From Winogradskyella flava (GTDB lineage: Bacteria; Bacteroidota; Bacteroidia; Flavobacteriales; Flavobacteriaceae): a stretch of DNA of 64,000 nucleotides. Location: assembly GCF_014243395.1 (NCBI RefSeq), contig NZ_JACLCP010000005.1, forward strand, positions 205,583 to 269,582, read 5' to 3'. A program made the translations under genes and the position numbers. This document shows, one piece after another, positions 25,268 through 33,588 of this stretch. Every line of letters begins with the position of its first letter. Position 1 is the stretch's first letter. The notes beneath the pieces are model-generated. The model saw only the letters and a program-made list of their open reading frames with translations, was not told where the DNA came from and made no database searches.

Positions 25268-26064
25268 ATTTAAAGCTTAAACATATAGTATTTGTCTTAG
25301 TTCTAGTTGTCTTAAGTTGTGGACCTAAAAAAGGTATCGCCACAAAGAAAAAGCACGAAAAACAGCGAACGGAAAGTACCAAAGAACGACATAGCGAACT
25401 TTTTGATAAGGAAGAAAAAGAAAAAACTGTAAAGCCACCTACTTCTGTGAGTCTTTATATAGAAAGTTACGCTGATATTGCAAAGTCTGAGATGCGCAAG
25501 TCCAAAATTCCCGCAAGTATTACGCTAGCGCAAGGCATTTTAGAATCGGCTTCTGGTAAAGGAAGATTGGCAGTTAAAGCAAATAATCATTTTGGTATTA
25601 AATGTCACGGATGGAAAGGCGCTAAAATTTACCATGATGATGACCGTTCACAGGAATGTTTTAGAAAGTATAAGAAAGCAGAATCTTCTTATGAAGACCA
25701 TTCAGATTTTTTAACAGGGCGTAAGCGTTATGCTAAACTTTTTAAGTTAAAAGCAGATGATTACAAAGGCTGGGCCAAAGGCCTGAGAGAAGCTGGTTAC
25801 GCAACAGACAGAAAATATCCCCAAAAACTCATCAGTTTAATAGAGCGTTATAAGCTTTATAGGTATGATGATGAGGTCCTAAGCGGTAAGATTGTTCAAA
25901 AGGTAAGGGTAGATAGTGGCGTTATGAGATACGTTGTTATCAAGGGAGATACCTTATATTCACTGTCTAAACGTTACAATACAACTGTAGATGCTATAAA
26001 GAATTTAAATAACTTCGATTCCAATGATCTTGTTGTTGGTCAAGAAATAATGATTCCTAATTAA
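25264..26064 (+). CDS. Glucosaminidase-LysM cell-wall hydrolase, lipoprotein
   Basis: 266 residues. A lipoprotein signal ends at VLSCGPKKG (Cys near residue 20), followed by a charged Lys/Glu linker. The glucosaminidase/FlgJ-like domain (about 65-200) shows YADIAKSEMRKSKIPASITL with the catalytic-type GILESASGKG, then NNHFGIKCHGW and AGYATDRKYPQKLI. The C-terminal LysM (about 217-263) reads YVVIKGDTLYSLSKRYNTTV. The family cleaves peptidoglycan glycan strands. I chose ATG 25264 (ATGA overlap with the previous stop) since it gives a proper signal peptide. hemL follows three bases after the stop. Confidence 0.88.
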   Translation: MNLKLKHIVFVLVLVVLSCGPKKGIATKKKHEKQRTESTKERHSELFDKEEKEKTVKPPTSVSLYIESYADIAKSEMRKSKIPASITLAQGILESASGKGRLAVKANNHFGIKCHGWKGAKIYHDDDRSQECFRKYKKAESSYEDHSDFLTGRKRYAKLFKLKADDYKGWAKGLREAGYATDRKYPQKLISLIERYKLYRYDDEVLSGKIVQKVRVDSGVMRYVVIKGDTLYSLSKRYNTTVDAIKNLNNFDSNDLVVGQEIMIPN

Positions 26065-26067
26065 TCT

Positions 26068-27354
26068 ATGTTTTATCAAAGAAGTAGTGCGCTTTTTAAG
26101 GAAGCCCAAGTTGTAATCCCGGGAGGCGTAAATTCGCCAGTAAGGGCGTTTAAAGCCGTTGGAGGCACTCCGATTTTTGCGAAATCTGCAAAAGGTGCAT
26201 ATATATATGATGAAGATGACAACCGATTTATTGATTATATCAATTCTTGGGGTCCGATGTTATTGGGTCACGCATTTTCACCAGTAGTAGAAGCTGTAAT
26301 AGACAGGACAAGAGAAGGCACTTCTTTTGGTATGCCAACGGCTTTAGAAACTGAAATCGCTCAACTGGCTGTCTCAATGGTTCCTAATATCGATAAAATC
26401 CGGTTCGTGAATTCAGGTACCGAAGCCTGCATGAGTGCAATTCGATTAGCTCGAGGATTTACAAATAAGGATAAAATTATAAAGTTTGCTGGATGCTATC
26501 ATGGGCACAGTGACTCTTTTTTAATTGCTGCAGGTAGTGGTGCCGTGACATTTGGTACACCAAATAGTCCTGGTGTAACTCAAGGTACTGCTAAGGATAC
26601 ATTATTGGCTAGGTTCAATAATATTGACAACGTCAAAGAACTAGTTGCTGCTAACGTCAATGAAATTGCAGCTATAATCGTAGAGCCAGTGGCTGGGAAT
26701 ATGGGTTGTATACCTCCTGTTGCTGGTTTTTTAGAAGGATTGAGAAGTATTTGCGATACTAACAATATCTTGCTCATTTTTGATGAGGTAATGACTGGCT
26801 TTAGATTGGCTAAAGGAGGTGTCCAAGAACTAAAAAATGTTAATGCTGATATTGTTTGCTTCGGAAAAGTAATTGGAGGTGGCTTACCTGTTGGTGCATT
26901 TGCAGCTAGGAATGAGATAATGAACCATTTGGCGCCTCTAGGTCCGGTTTACCAAGCTGGAACGCTAAGTGGAAATCCATTAGCCATGGCTGCAGGATTA
27001 GCCATGTTAAAAGCTATAGAGAAAGATAAAGGTCTTATGAATAGATTGGAGGAGAAGACTAAATACCTCCATAATGGAATTGCAGATGCTTTAAATAAAA
27101 ATAATGTAGTCCATACAATAAATAGAATTGGTTCAATGATTTCTGTTCATTTCTCTGATAAAGAGGTTGTTGATTTTGATAGTGCTGCCAAAGGGAATAA
27201 CGATACGTTTAAAAAATTCTTCCATGGCATGTTGAATAGGGGGATTTATATTGCACCAAGCGCATTTGAAAGTTGGTTTATAACGGATGCACTTACGTAT
27301 CAAGATTTGAACGAAACAATCGCTGCGGTAGAAGAAATTGCAAAGGAACTTTAA
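26068..27354 (+). CDS. hemL: Glutamate-1-semialdehyde 2,1-aminomutase
   Basis: 428 residues, the normal family length. Visible are [13 protein letters not shown] at the N-terminus, [19 protein letters not shown] (PLP phosphate loop), [30 protein letters not shown] (PLP-ring Asp) and the PLP Lys in [15 protein letters not shown]. It converts glutamate-1-semialdehyde to 5-aminolevulinate in C5 haem synthesis. It is the third gene of a compact run with the PLP deaminase and the LysM lipoprotein. A strong terminator follows. Confidence 0.95.
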   Translation: MFYQRSSALFKEAQVVIPGGVNSPVRAFKAVGGTPIFAKSAKGAYIYDEDDNRFIDYINSWGPMLLGHAFSPVVEAVIDRTREGTSFGMPTALETEIAQLAVSMVPNIDKIRFVNSGTEACMSAIRLARGFTNKDKIIKFAGCYHGHSDSFLIAAGSGAVTFGTPNSPGVTQGTAKDTLLARFNNIDNVKELVAANVNEIAAIIVEPVAGNMGCIPPVAGFLEGLRSICDTNNILLIFDEVMTGFRLAKGGVQELKNVNADIVCFGKVIGGGLPVGAFAARNEIMNHLAPLGPVYQAGTLSGNPLAMAAGLAMLKAIEKDKGLMNRLEEKTKYLHNGIADALNKNNVVHTINRIGSMISVHFSDKEVVDFDSAAKGNNDTFKKFFHGMLNRGIYIAPSAFESWFITDALTYQDLNETIAAVEEIAKEL

Positions 27355-27362
27355 ATAAAAAA

Positions 27363-27389
27363 AGCCTCACTAAGATTGAGGCTTTTTTT
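27363..27389 (+). terminator. Terminator after hemL
   Basis: AGCCTCA-CTAAGAT-TGAGGCT (7-bp perfect stem) followed by six further T residues. It is also preceded by an A-run, so it can act on the convergent minus-strand gene. Confidence 0.88.
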
Positions 27390-27412
27390 ATTTTATTATT
27401 TTGAAAGTACAG

Positions 27413-27742
27413 CTATAGTTCATCCAAAGTTTTATACTTTTCAAATTGAACCTTAGTGAGAATTGCCTCCATTTTAAGTAACAATTTAGTGTCCAACTTT
27501 TTTAAAGATGTATTATTGGTAGTCCCTGTACTTTTCAATCTGTCTTTTTTTGTTAGGTACTCTTTGAGTACATCATAAACGTTATCTTTCTGATTGTCTT
27601 CCAAATCTAGGGACTTGCTTAGTGCTTTAGTCTGTTTTATGGCTTCTTTGGATATTTCCGTTGCAGCACTCTGGGCTGTTATAGATTGAGTACCCGCTAA
27701 CATAGCTAGGGCGAATAAACATAAGGTAATTAATTTTTTCAT
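27413..27742 (-). CDS. Small exported helical protein
   Basis: 109 residues from ATG 27742, chosen because MKKLITLCLFALAMLAGTQS is a clean signal peptide, whereas a longer reading frame would add a non-signal leader. The mature part is helical and charged: ISKEAIKQTKALSKSLDLED, NQKDNVYDVLKEYLTKK, then ILTKVQFEKYKTL. The pattern, with a late Q-F/Y-x-K-Y, resembles periplasmic Spy/CpxP-like or DUF4890-like proteins. It may pair functionally with the similar exported gene just upstream at 27828. The function is not known. Confidence 0.7.
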   Translation of the reverse strand: MKKLITLCLFALAMLAGTQSITAQSAATEISKEAIKQTKALSKSLDLEDNQKDNVYDVLKEYLTKKDRLKSTGTTNNTSLKKLDTKLLLKMEAILTKVQFEKYKTLDEL

Positions 27743-27827
27743 CTGAAATTGTTTCGTTTTTCGCTTACTAAAATAACAATTAATTTTATTTAACTCTAGT
27801 TTTTCAACCAAAAGGTCATTCCTTTAT

Positions 27828-28277
27828 TTAGTTTTCCTTAATCATTACTTTCTTGTAAGATTTTCTCTTTTGAAGATTATACTGTTGATACTTTTTGTAT
27901 TGTTCTTCTGATAGAATTTCCTTTAATTTTTCATTTAGGTCTTGAGAAAGCTCTACGTTTTGATTTAAGACAGTTCTACTTAACTCAGCCTTATCTGACT
28001 TTACTTTAATAGCCGTTTTTTCTTTTACACCTTTCTTTGGGTTTTGTTCCGAAGCAAAGTGCTTTAGCATTATCTCATGCACTTTTTCATACTGTTCAGT
28101 GGAAAGGTCGAGATGCCCTGATAATTTTTTAGTTTCAATGTCAGCTTTATAATTTGGTGATTGATTTTGCGAATCAATTTCCTGGCTCGTCTGCACGGAT
28201 ACCTTTTTAACTTCTTTTTCTTGTGCGAAAGAGTTTAAGGTAAACAGAGCGATTGCAGCAATTATTAGATTTTTCAT
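27828..28277 (-). CDS. Small exported helical protein, Spy-like
   Basis: 149 residues with a signal peptide MKNLIIAAIALFTLNSFAQ. The mature part has two helical stretches around LSGHLDLSTEQYEKVHEIML and LSQDLNEKLKEILSEEQYKK. The LSxEQY pattern occurs twice, as in LTxxQ/Spy-type periplasmic proteins of Bacteroidota. It ends in a basic tail. It lies on the same strand as the protein at 27413 and is similar in design, so the two may be diverged paralogues. Function unknown. Confidence 0.7.
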   Translation of the reverse strand: MKNLIIAAIALFTLNSFAQEKEVKKVSVQTSQEIDSQNQSPNYKADIETKKLSGHLDLSTEQYEKVHEIMLKHFASEQNPKKGVKEKTAIKVKSDKAELSRTVLNQNVELSQDLNEKLKEILSEEQYKKYQQYNLQKRKSYKKVMIKEN

Positions 28278-28352
28278 TTTTTGTTCTTTTAAATTATGAT
28301 ATTGGGTTTATTGGGCTAAATGTAATAAATTTTATTTTGAAACCTATTGTTA

Positions 28353-29849
28353 TTAAGGAGTTAAGAGCTTTAAGGTGGTATGGTATAGCTCGTTTTTTTC
28401 AATCTTATTTTTCAGCCATGCATAAAAACTTATAACAAAGAGATCTTCTTGTTGTAGTGAAGTCCATTCAAAAGTTGATTTAAGTTCTTCTTCCAAATTT
28501 TTGTTATTTACAAGTTCTGGATTCTTATAGATACGCTCGGCAAAGTTTAAAAAAATTAATATTCGCTTTTGATTAATTTCTTTCAAATATGTTGAGTATC
28601 GACGTCTAAAACTTTTTAGTCTGGAATAGAGTAAGTCTTCTTCTTGCAGTTCTATATAGAGTAATATCTCTGCAAGGCTCTTTTTGATCACCCAATCTAT
28701 GCCTGCTTTTTCAATATAATATGAATCCTTATGATAAAAGTTTGATGCAGCTGATTTGGCTTTACTATAATCTTCTTTTTGAAAATAGAACATTAAGAGT
28801 GATAAGTGTAGGTCTAGAAGTGACTCTATGTCTCCATGTTTTTTATTGATAGTGGCTTCTACAAGATCAATGGCCTTGTTCTGATTATCACTGAAATTAT
28901 GGTTTAAAGCCTCTACCAAGGTTTTCTTAAGAATAAATTCTTTTAAATACACCCCCTTTTTAAGCAGCATTAATTCTTCCATTTCTTGAATGTATTTAAG
29001 TGAAGATTTAAATTTCCTATTTCTGAAAAGTGTATTCGCAATAATGTATACTATATGTATTTGATAGTATAATTGTTTATTGGTTTCTTTTTTCTCTTTT
29101 AGGATTTTATAGCTTTTTAAAACAAAATTTTCAATTTCAAAATAGCTATTGGTGACCAAAGCAGAAATGTTAACAATAGCTAAGATTTGATAAAGAGATT
29201 TAAATGATAAGGATTCGCTGAGTTCTATATTATTATTTTTTAGAATAATATGGAGCTCATTTTCAAAGTCAACAACTTTTCCTTGATAGCTAATGGTGTT
29301 GAGAACAGATTTAAGCTTAGCGTAAACAATATTAAGCTGATCTTCCAATTGGTGTTTTTTGTGATTTTCAGTTTGCTTAAATATAAGGTTCTCCAAATTT
29401 ATTTTTGGGTAGCTGGGAGCATATTGTATTTTGGTATGGTATATTTCATTAAGAATAGGATAGAGCAGATGCTCGTCTGCCAGCCGCTCAGCTTTATCCA
29501 GAATCTTGTAAGCGACGTCATAGTTTTTCTGAAGTAGATAAGTTCGTGAGGCTAAGATATACTTAATGATCTGCATATCGATTGAATTCTCATCTTCTAG
29601 ATTTTTATTTGCAGTAAAATCTATTAAAGATTGAAAGAGGCGTTTTCTTAGTGCATGATAGGCATTGCAATTTTCGACCTTATATAGCTGTCTGCATACG
29701 GCCTTAGAATTTAGATTCCGATTCGTTAGTAGCTTAAATAGCTGAATGTTTTTAGTATCCTTTCTCTTGTTTTTTTCTGCTAAATAAGAGATGAATTTTT
29801 GCTGATCTTCAGAATTAAAAGTTTCAACAATAGAATTTAATGCTATCAT
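28353..29849 (-). CDS. Conserved helical-repeat protein of unknown function
   Basis: 498 residues, almost wholly alpha-helical, with TPR-like spacing (YLLQKNYDVAYKILDKAERL, FYFQKEDYSKAKSAASNFYH). There is no signal peptide or membrane helix, so it should be cytoplasmic. The N-terminal block (FNSEDQQKFISYLAEKNKRK, then AYHALRKRLFQSLIDF) resembles a helical module seen in flavobacterial hypotheticals. I see no catalytic motif. A scaffold or regulatory role is a guess. It has its own 151-bp upstream region, shared with the divergent yiaA. Confidence 0.65.
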   Translation of the reverse strand: MIALNSIVETFNSEDQQKFISYLAEKNKRKDTKNIQLFKLLTNRNLNSKAVCRQLYKVENCNAYHALRKRLFQSLIDFTANKNLEDENSIDMQIIKYILASRTYLLQKNYDVAYKILDKAERLADEHLLYPILNEIYHTKIQYAPSYPKINLENLIFKQTENHKKHQLEDQLNIVYAKLKSVLNTISYQGKVVDFENELHIILKNNNIELSESLSFKSLYQILAIVNISALVTNSYFEIENFVLKSYKILKEKKETNKQLYYQIHIVYIIANTLFRNRKFKSSLKYIQEMEELMLLKKGVYLKEFILKKTLVEALNHNFSDNQNKAIDLVEATINKKHGDIESLLDLHLSLLMFYFQKEDYSKAKSAASNFYHKDSYYIEKAGIDWVIKKSLAEILLYIELQEEDLLYSRLKSFRRRYSTYLKEINQKRILIFLNFAERIYKNPELVNNKNLEEELKSTFEWTSLQQEDLFVISFYAWLKNKIEKNELYHTTLKLLTP

Positions 29850-30000
29850 TTAATCGTCATTATTATGTTGTAAAATACAATGAATATAAGTATATATATA
29901 ATATATATAGTAAATATATCGTCATTTTTTTATGAAATATGGTTTTTATGGATTGATGTTTTATTGCAGATTTGTCCTGTAATCATTAAAACAAAACATT

Positions 30001-30486
30001 ATGAATTATCAAACAACCGTGTCTTTAAAGGATGAAGAAAACGTAAAGACAAAAAAGAAAGAGAAGAAAGTTTATAATAATAAACCAACACCAGCTTTTA
30101 TCGGAGCTTCTTGGACAGCTTTACTTATTGGTATGGTGTCTTACTGTATTGGCCTTTGGAATGCCTCAATGGAACTCAATGAAAAAGGCTACTACTTCAC
30201 AATTTTGCTTTTTGGATTATTCTCCGTTATTTCTGTTCAAAAAGCTGTACGAGATAAATTAGAAAATATACAAGTTACTGAAATGTATTATGGGATTAGT
30301 TGGTTTACCTCTATAGCGGCTATAGTATTGCTGGTCATTGGACTTTGGAATGCTGATCTGGAGCTAAGTGAAAAGGGATTTTATGGTATGTCTTTTACAT
30401 TAAGTCTTTTTGCTGCGATTGCGGTACAAAAAAACACAAGGGATGTGGCTTACATAGATAAGGAAATTGAAACTAAAAAAGATTGA
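30001..30486 (+). CDS. yiaA: YiaA-family inner membrane protein
   Basis: 161 residues built from two copies of the YiaAB domain. Each copy has two helices and a conserved tail: AFIGASWTALLIGMVSYCIG and LWNASMELNEKGYYF in the first, GISWFTSIAAIVLLVIGLWN and LELSEKGFYGMSF in the second, with VQKAVRD/VQKNTRD after each. This is the E. coli YiaA layout. The function is unknown. The first 35 residues are a charged cytoplasmic leader longer than in enterics. Confidence 0.88.
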   Translation: MNYQTTVSLKDEENVKTKKKEKKVYNNKPTPAFIGASWTALLIGMVSYCIGLWNASMELNEKGYYFTILLFGLFSVISVQKAVRDKLENIQVTEMYYGISWFTSIAAIVLLVIGLWNADLELSEKGFYGMSFTLSLFAAIAVQKNTRDVAYIDKEIETKKD

Positions 30487-30517
30487 ATTAGTTTTAATGA
30501 TGGTTAGTTAGTAACCT

Positions 30518-30553
30518 AAAACCTCGCGGACTGGTTTAGAGCTGCGAGGTTTT
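30518..30553 (+). terminator. Hairpin terminator after yiaA
   Basis: AAAACCTCGC and GCGAGGTTTT form a 10-bp perfect stem around a 16-base loop. A/T runs on each side make it usable on both strands, between convergent yiaA and the membrane protein at 30573. Confidence 0.7.
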
Positions 30554-30572
30554 AAAATAAACTTCGCTAAAA

Positions 30573-30890
30573 CTATTTTACGTTTTCTGATAAAGAATAC
30601 GTAAAATAAAGAATTAGGAAGAAGAATAAAACGACAAGCATTATAAGAAAAACGATCGCCTGATTTGTGGTAATACTAAAATTGGCCCATTTAGAGTTAG
30701 ACCAGTTTGTACTGTTAAATTTCTTCAAGTCAATGAGCTTAGAGCTAATCCAGATTAGGATTATTCCTATAATAGGAAGTAACACTTGGAATAAATTATA
30801 ACTAAGTATAAATGATCTTCTATTTAGTGCAGAAAAAAAGAATAATACTCCAATAAGGCCTAATAAAATTCCAATTGTATTTCTTATCAT
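30573..30890 (-). CDS. Small membrane protein of unknown function
   Basis: 105 residues with three predicted transmembrane helices: near 3-22 (TIGILLGLIGVLFFFSALN), near 30-50 (YNLFQVLLPIIGIILIWISS) and near 75-100 (QAVIFLIMLVVLFFFLILYF). No motif is recognised. It is divergent from the CPBP-like gene, and the two start codons are 12 bases apart, so the promoters must overlap the opposing genes or lie within them. Confidence 0.6.
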   Translation of the reverse strand: MIRNTIGILLGLIGVLFFFSALNRRSFILSYNLFQVLLPIIGIILIWISSKLIDLKKFNSTNWSNSKWANFSITTNQAIVFLIMLVVLFFFLILYFTYSLSENVK

Positions 30891-30902
30891 AAATTAAAAA
30901 TA

Positions 30903-31598
30903 ATGAAAAATAGACTCACTAAATATTTGACTGAATTTGCGAGTCTAAAATTAACAAGACCAATTTCAGACAAAATAAGAATCCTAGAAATTATAGCTGT
31001 GATACTCACGGGAATAGGAAAATTTATTTTTATGGATTATCTCAATTGGCGATTACCTTTTGTAATTGTAGCCATAGTGTCTTGGTCTTTTTATGTGTTT
31101 TATCGCCATAAAAAGGATAACAATGTCCTTAAGGATTGGGGATTTAGATGGGATAATTTTAAACCTGTACTAAGATTAATGTTGCCTTTTGCTTTAGTTG
31201 CAATAGGGTTGTTTTTTCTAATTGGATATATACAGGGCACTATAAATCTAACTTGGCATATAATTCCTTTGCTTATAACGTATCCTATTTGGGGAAGCAT
31301 TCAGCAGTTTTTGACTATTGGTTTGCTGGCCGGAAATTTAAAGGATTTAAAACGAGTGCAATTCAATAAGGGCCTTATAGTTTTTGTGACAGCTATATTC
31401 TTTTCCATTGTGCATTACCCTTCAATTTGGTTAATGATTGGAACATTCATTTTAGCTCTATTTTATGGGTATATGTATTTAAGAGCTAAGAACATTTATG
31501 TGCTAGGTTTATTGCATGGCTGGCTTGGAGCTTTGTTCTATTATACTGTTGTTAATCAAGATCCTTTTGCGGATGTGTTTTTAAAATTTATAAATTAA
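30903..31598 (+). CDS. CPBP (CAAX protease-like) membrane protein without the EE motif
   Basis: 231 residues, about six membrane helices. The CPBP/ABI layout is recognisable: IWGSIQQFLTIGLLAG in the place of motif 1, FFSIVHYPSIW (motif 2 His) and LGLLHGWLGALFYY (motif 4 His). The glutamates of EExxxR are replaced by Gln-Gln, so the standard glutamic-protease mechanism seems absent. Members of this superfamily process prenylated proteins or bacteriocins. This one may be a non-catalytic variant. It is followed after 6 bases by a small gene. Confidence 0.65.
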   Translation: MKNRLTKYLTEFASLKLTRPISDKIRILEIIAVILTGIGKFIFMDYLNWRLPFVIVAIVSWSFYVFYRHKKDNNVLKDWGFRWDNFKPVLRLMLPFALVAIGLFFLIGYIQGTINLTWHIIPLLITYPIWGSIQQFLTIGLLAGNLKDLKRVQFNKGLIVFVTAIFFSIVHYPSIWLMIGTFILALFYGYMYLRAKNIYVLGLLHGWLGALFYYTVVNQDPFADVFLKFIN

Positions 31599-31604
31599 TA
31601 CATT

Positions 31605-31802
31605 ATGAAATCTAAGATGTTAAACGAATTACCAGAATTGCTTGAGCATAAGGTAATCTCTGAAGATGTTGCTTCAAATATTAGGCAATACTATCAAACT
31701 TATGCTTTGGTAGCTGTTAAGAATGGTGAAGCAGTTCTAAAAGACGTTTTAATTAATGATAAATCTATCAAGGATTACATTGAAAAAGAGGATACGCAAT
31801 AA
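31605..31802 (+). CDS. Small helical protein of unknown function
   Basis: 65 residues, soluble. The first 30 residues (LNELPELLEHKVISEDVASN, then IRQYY) resemble the N-terminal helix of DUF2157 membrane proteins, but no membrane part follows. It could be a remnant or a free-standing version of that module. It sits 6 bases after the CPBP-like gene and 29 bases before the alpha/beta hydrolase gene, so it is likely in the same transcript. Confidence 0.55.
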   Translation: MKSKMLNELPELLEHKVISEDVASNIRQYYQTYALVAVKNGEAVLKDVLINDKSIKDYIEKEDTQ

Positions 31803-31831
31803 TTTGTATCTTGTGTAAATAACATTAAGTC

Positions 31832-32710
31832 ATGACCTACTGGGTTTCAACCGCTTTATTAATCTTAGGAATTTATATTGCTATTAGCATAGCTTTATAT
31901 TACCTACAGGATTATATGTTGTTTAAACCTGAAAAGTTACCAAAGGACTTTCAGTTCGACTATGAAAACCAAGAAACCAAAGAATACAATTTAGAAACAA
32001 GAGATGGTGCCGTAATTAACGGTCTTCGATTTTTTCCAAAAGGTGAAAGTAAGGGTGTGGTATTATACCTTAAAGGAAACTCTAAAAGTATTAAGGGCTG
32101 GGGAAAGTTCGCTGTAGATTTTACGCGGCATGGTTATAATGTATTAATGGTCGATTATAGAGGTTTTGGAAAAAGCACAGGCAAGCGTTCTCAAAAAGCA
32201 ATTAAGCGCGATTTACAGTTGGTCTATAACAAGATTAAGGAACAGACTACGGAAGATCGGATTATTCTCTATGGTCGTTCATTGGGTTCTGGTTTTGCAG
32301 CAAAACTTGCCTCTTTAAATAATCCAAGAATGCTCATTCTAGATGCACCGTATTACAGTTTAACTAAAGTCACAGCGCGTTATGCGCCTTTTATGCCATT
32401 GTCTCTATTGCTAAAATATCCCTTGCCAACTTATAAATGGTTAAAGTATGTAAAATGCCCAATACATATTATCCATGGAACTCACGATAAGTTAATTCCT
32501 TATAAAACCAGTGTGAAATTAGCGCAGATACAACCCAAGTTAACCAAGTTGCATTCGGTTATAGGTGGAGGTCATAAAAATTTAAATAACTTTGAATCAT
32601 ACCATAACATGTTGGATGATATATTAAATAGCCAATCTAAAACCTTAGACCTAGAAACCACAAGTATTAATGTCATTCACTCATCAAAAAAAGCTAAAAA
32701 GAAAGCTTAA
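31832..32710 (+). CDS. Membrane-anchored alpha/beta hydrolase (copy 1)
   Basis: 292 residues. An N-terminal helix (ALLILGIYIAISIALYYLQD) anchors a serine hydrolase domain. The nucleophile is Ser150 in YGRSLGSG, the Asp is expected in HGTHDKLIP and the His in GGGHKNL. This is the BEM46/YfhR-like group. At the oxyanion-hole HGN motif this copy reads LKGNSKS, with Lys in place of His, unlike its neighbour (FHGNAGD), so activity or specificity may differ. The 3' end overlaps the paralogous next gene by 41 bp. Confidence 0.85.
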   Translation: MTYWVSTALLILGIYIAISIALYYLQDYMLFKPEKLPKDFQFDYENQETKEYNLETRDGAVINGLRFFPKGESKGVVLYLKGNSKSIKGWGKFAVDFTRHGYNVLMVDYRGFGKSTGKRSQKAIKRDLQLVYNKIKEQTTEDRIILYGRSLGSGFAAKLASLNNPRMLILDAPYYSLTKVTARYAPFMPLSLLLKYPLPTYKWLKYVKCPIHIIHGTHDKLIPYKTSVKLAQIQPKLTKLHSVIGGGHKNLNNFESYHNMLDDILNSQSKTLDLETTSINVIHSSKKAKKKA

Positions 32711-33491
32711 AAAGTTCCTGTTAGTTCTTTTAGGTTTATACGTTATGATAGGATCTGCACTTTATTTTTTTCAGGAGAAAATACTATTCTTGCCAACCAC
32801 TTTGGAGCAAGATTATCAATATAATTTCAAGCATAATTTTAAAGAACTATATTTAGACACCGAGAAAGATGCCACTATAAATGCACTTCATTTTAAGTCT
32901 CAAAACTCTAAAGGTGTAATTCTATATTTTCATGGCAATGCAGGTGATTTAAGTCGATGGGGAATAATAGCGGAGTATTTTGTAGAAAAAAACTATGACG
33001 TCTTAATCATGGATTATAGAACCTACGGTAAAAGTACTGGTAAGCTAAGTGAAGATGCGCTTTATAAAGATGCACAGTATTGTTACGACTATCTTTTAAA
33101 ACACTATTCTGAAGATCAAATCACATTATACGGTAGGTCTTTAGGTACAGGAATAGCATCTTATTTAGCTTCAAAAAATCAGGCAAAACAACTCATTTTA
33201 GAGACACCCTATTACAGTATTTTAGATGTGGCAGAACATCGTTTCCCTATGTTTCCTGTAAAACGATTGTTGAAATATCATTTTCCCACGTTTAAGTATT
33301 TAACAAAAACTCAATGCCCAATTACCATTATTCACGGCACGGATGATGGTATTGTACCGTATACTTCTGGAGAGAAGCTTTCTAAATTAGATATTAATAA
33401 TTTAAGCTTTATTACTGTAAATGGCGGAGATCATAATAATCTTATAGAATTTCAGGATTATCACAAAACTATCAACTCTAAACTACCTTAG
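32670..33491 (+). CDS. Membrane-anchored alpha/beta hydrolase (copy 2)
   Basis: 273 residues, a tandem paralogue of the preceding gene with the same plan: a basic N-terminus, an anchor helix (FLLVLLGLYVMIGSALYF), YFHGNAGDLSRWG, nucleophile Ser157 (YGRSLGTG), GTDDGIVP with the acid and GGDHNNL with the His. The start at ATG 32670 lies within the previous gene (41-bp overlap). No later in-frame ATG precedes the anchor helix, so overlap and translational coupling look real. BEM46/YfhR-like proteins hydrolyse esters, but the substrate is unknown. Confidence 0.85.
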   Translation: MSFTHQKKLKRKLKKFLLVLLGLYVMIGSALYFFQEKILFLPTTLEQDYQYNFKHNFKELYLDTEKDATINALHFKSQNSKGVILYFHGNAGDLSRWGIIAEYFVEKNYDVLIMDYRTYGKSTGKLSEDALYKDAQYCYDYLLKHYSEDQITLYGRSLGTGIASYLASKNQAKQLILETPYYSILDVAEHRFPMFPVKRLLKYHFPTFKYLTKTQCPITIIHGTDDGIVPYTSGEKLSKLDINNLSFITVNGGDHNNLIEFQDYHKTINSKLP

Positions 33492-33588
33492 GCTAGGGCT
33501 TTACTCAATCAAAAGTTCACTTCACTCATTCTGAGTTCTTCACACTAAGTTTTCATAATACTTTTAGTTGAATCAAAAACGAAAGATT

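Noticed and set aside
29880..29930. Dense TATATA sequence between divergent genes as a possible origin or promoter cluster
   Set aside because: No repeated boxes of the DnaA type and no clear TAnnTTTG match; composition alone is not evidence.
32670..32683. GTCATTCACTCATC at the start of the second alpha/beta hydrolase, resembling a repeat end
   Set aside because: It is coding in both overlapping genes, has no pairing arm and lacks the TCTCA end.
33492..33560. A stretch with TCATTCTGAG between two genes, resembling the REP-like family
   Set aside because: It has neither the TCTCA end nor a matching inverted stem; similarity is limited to about ten bases.
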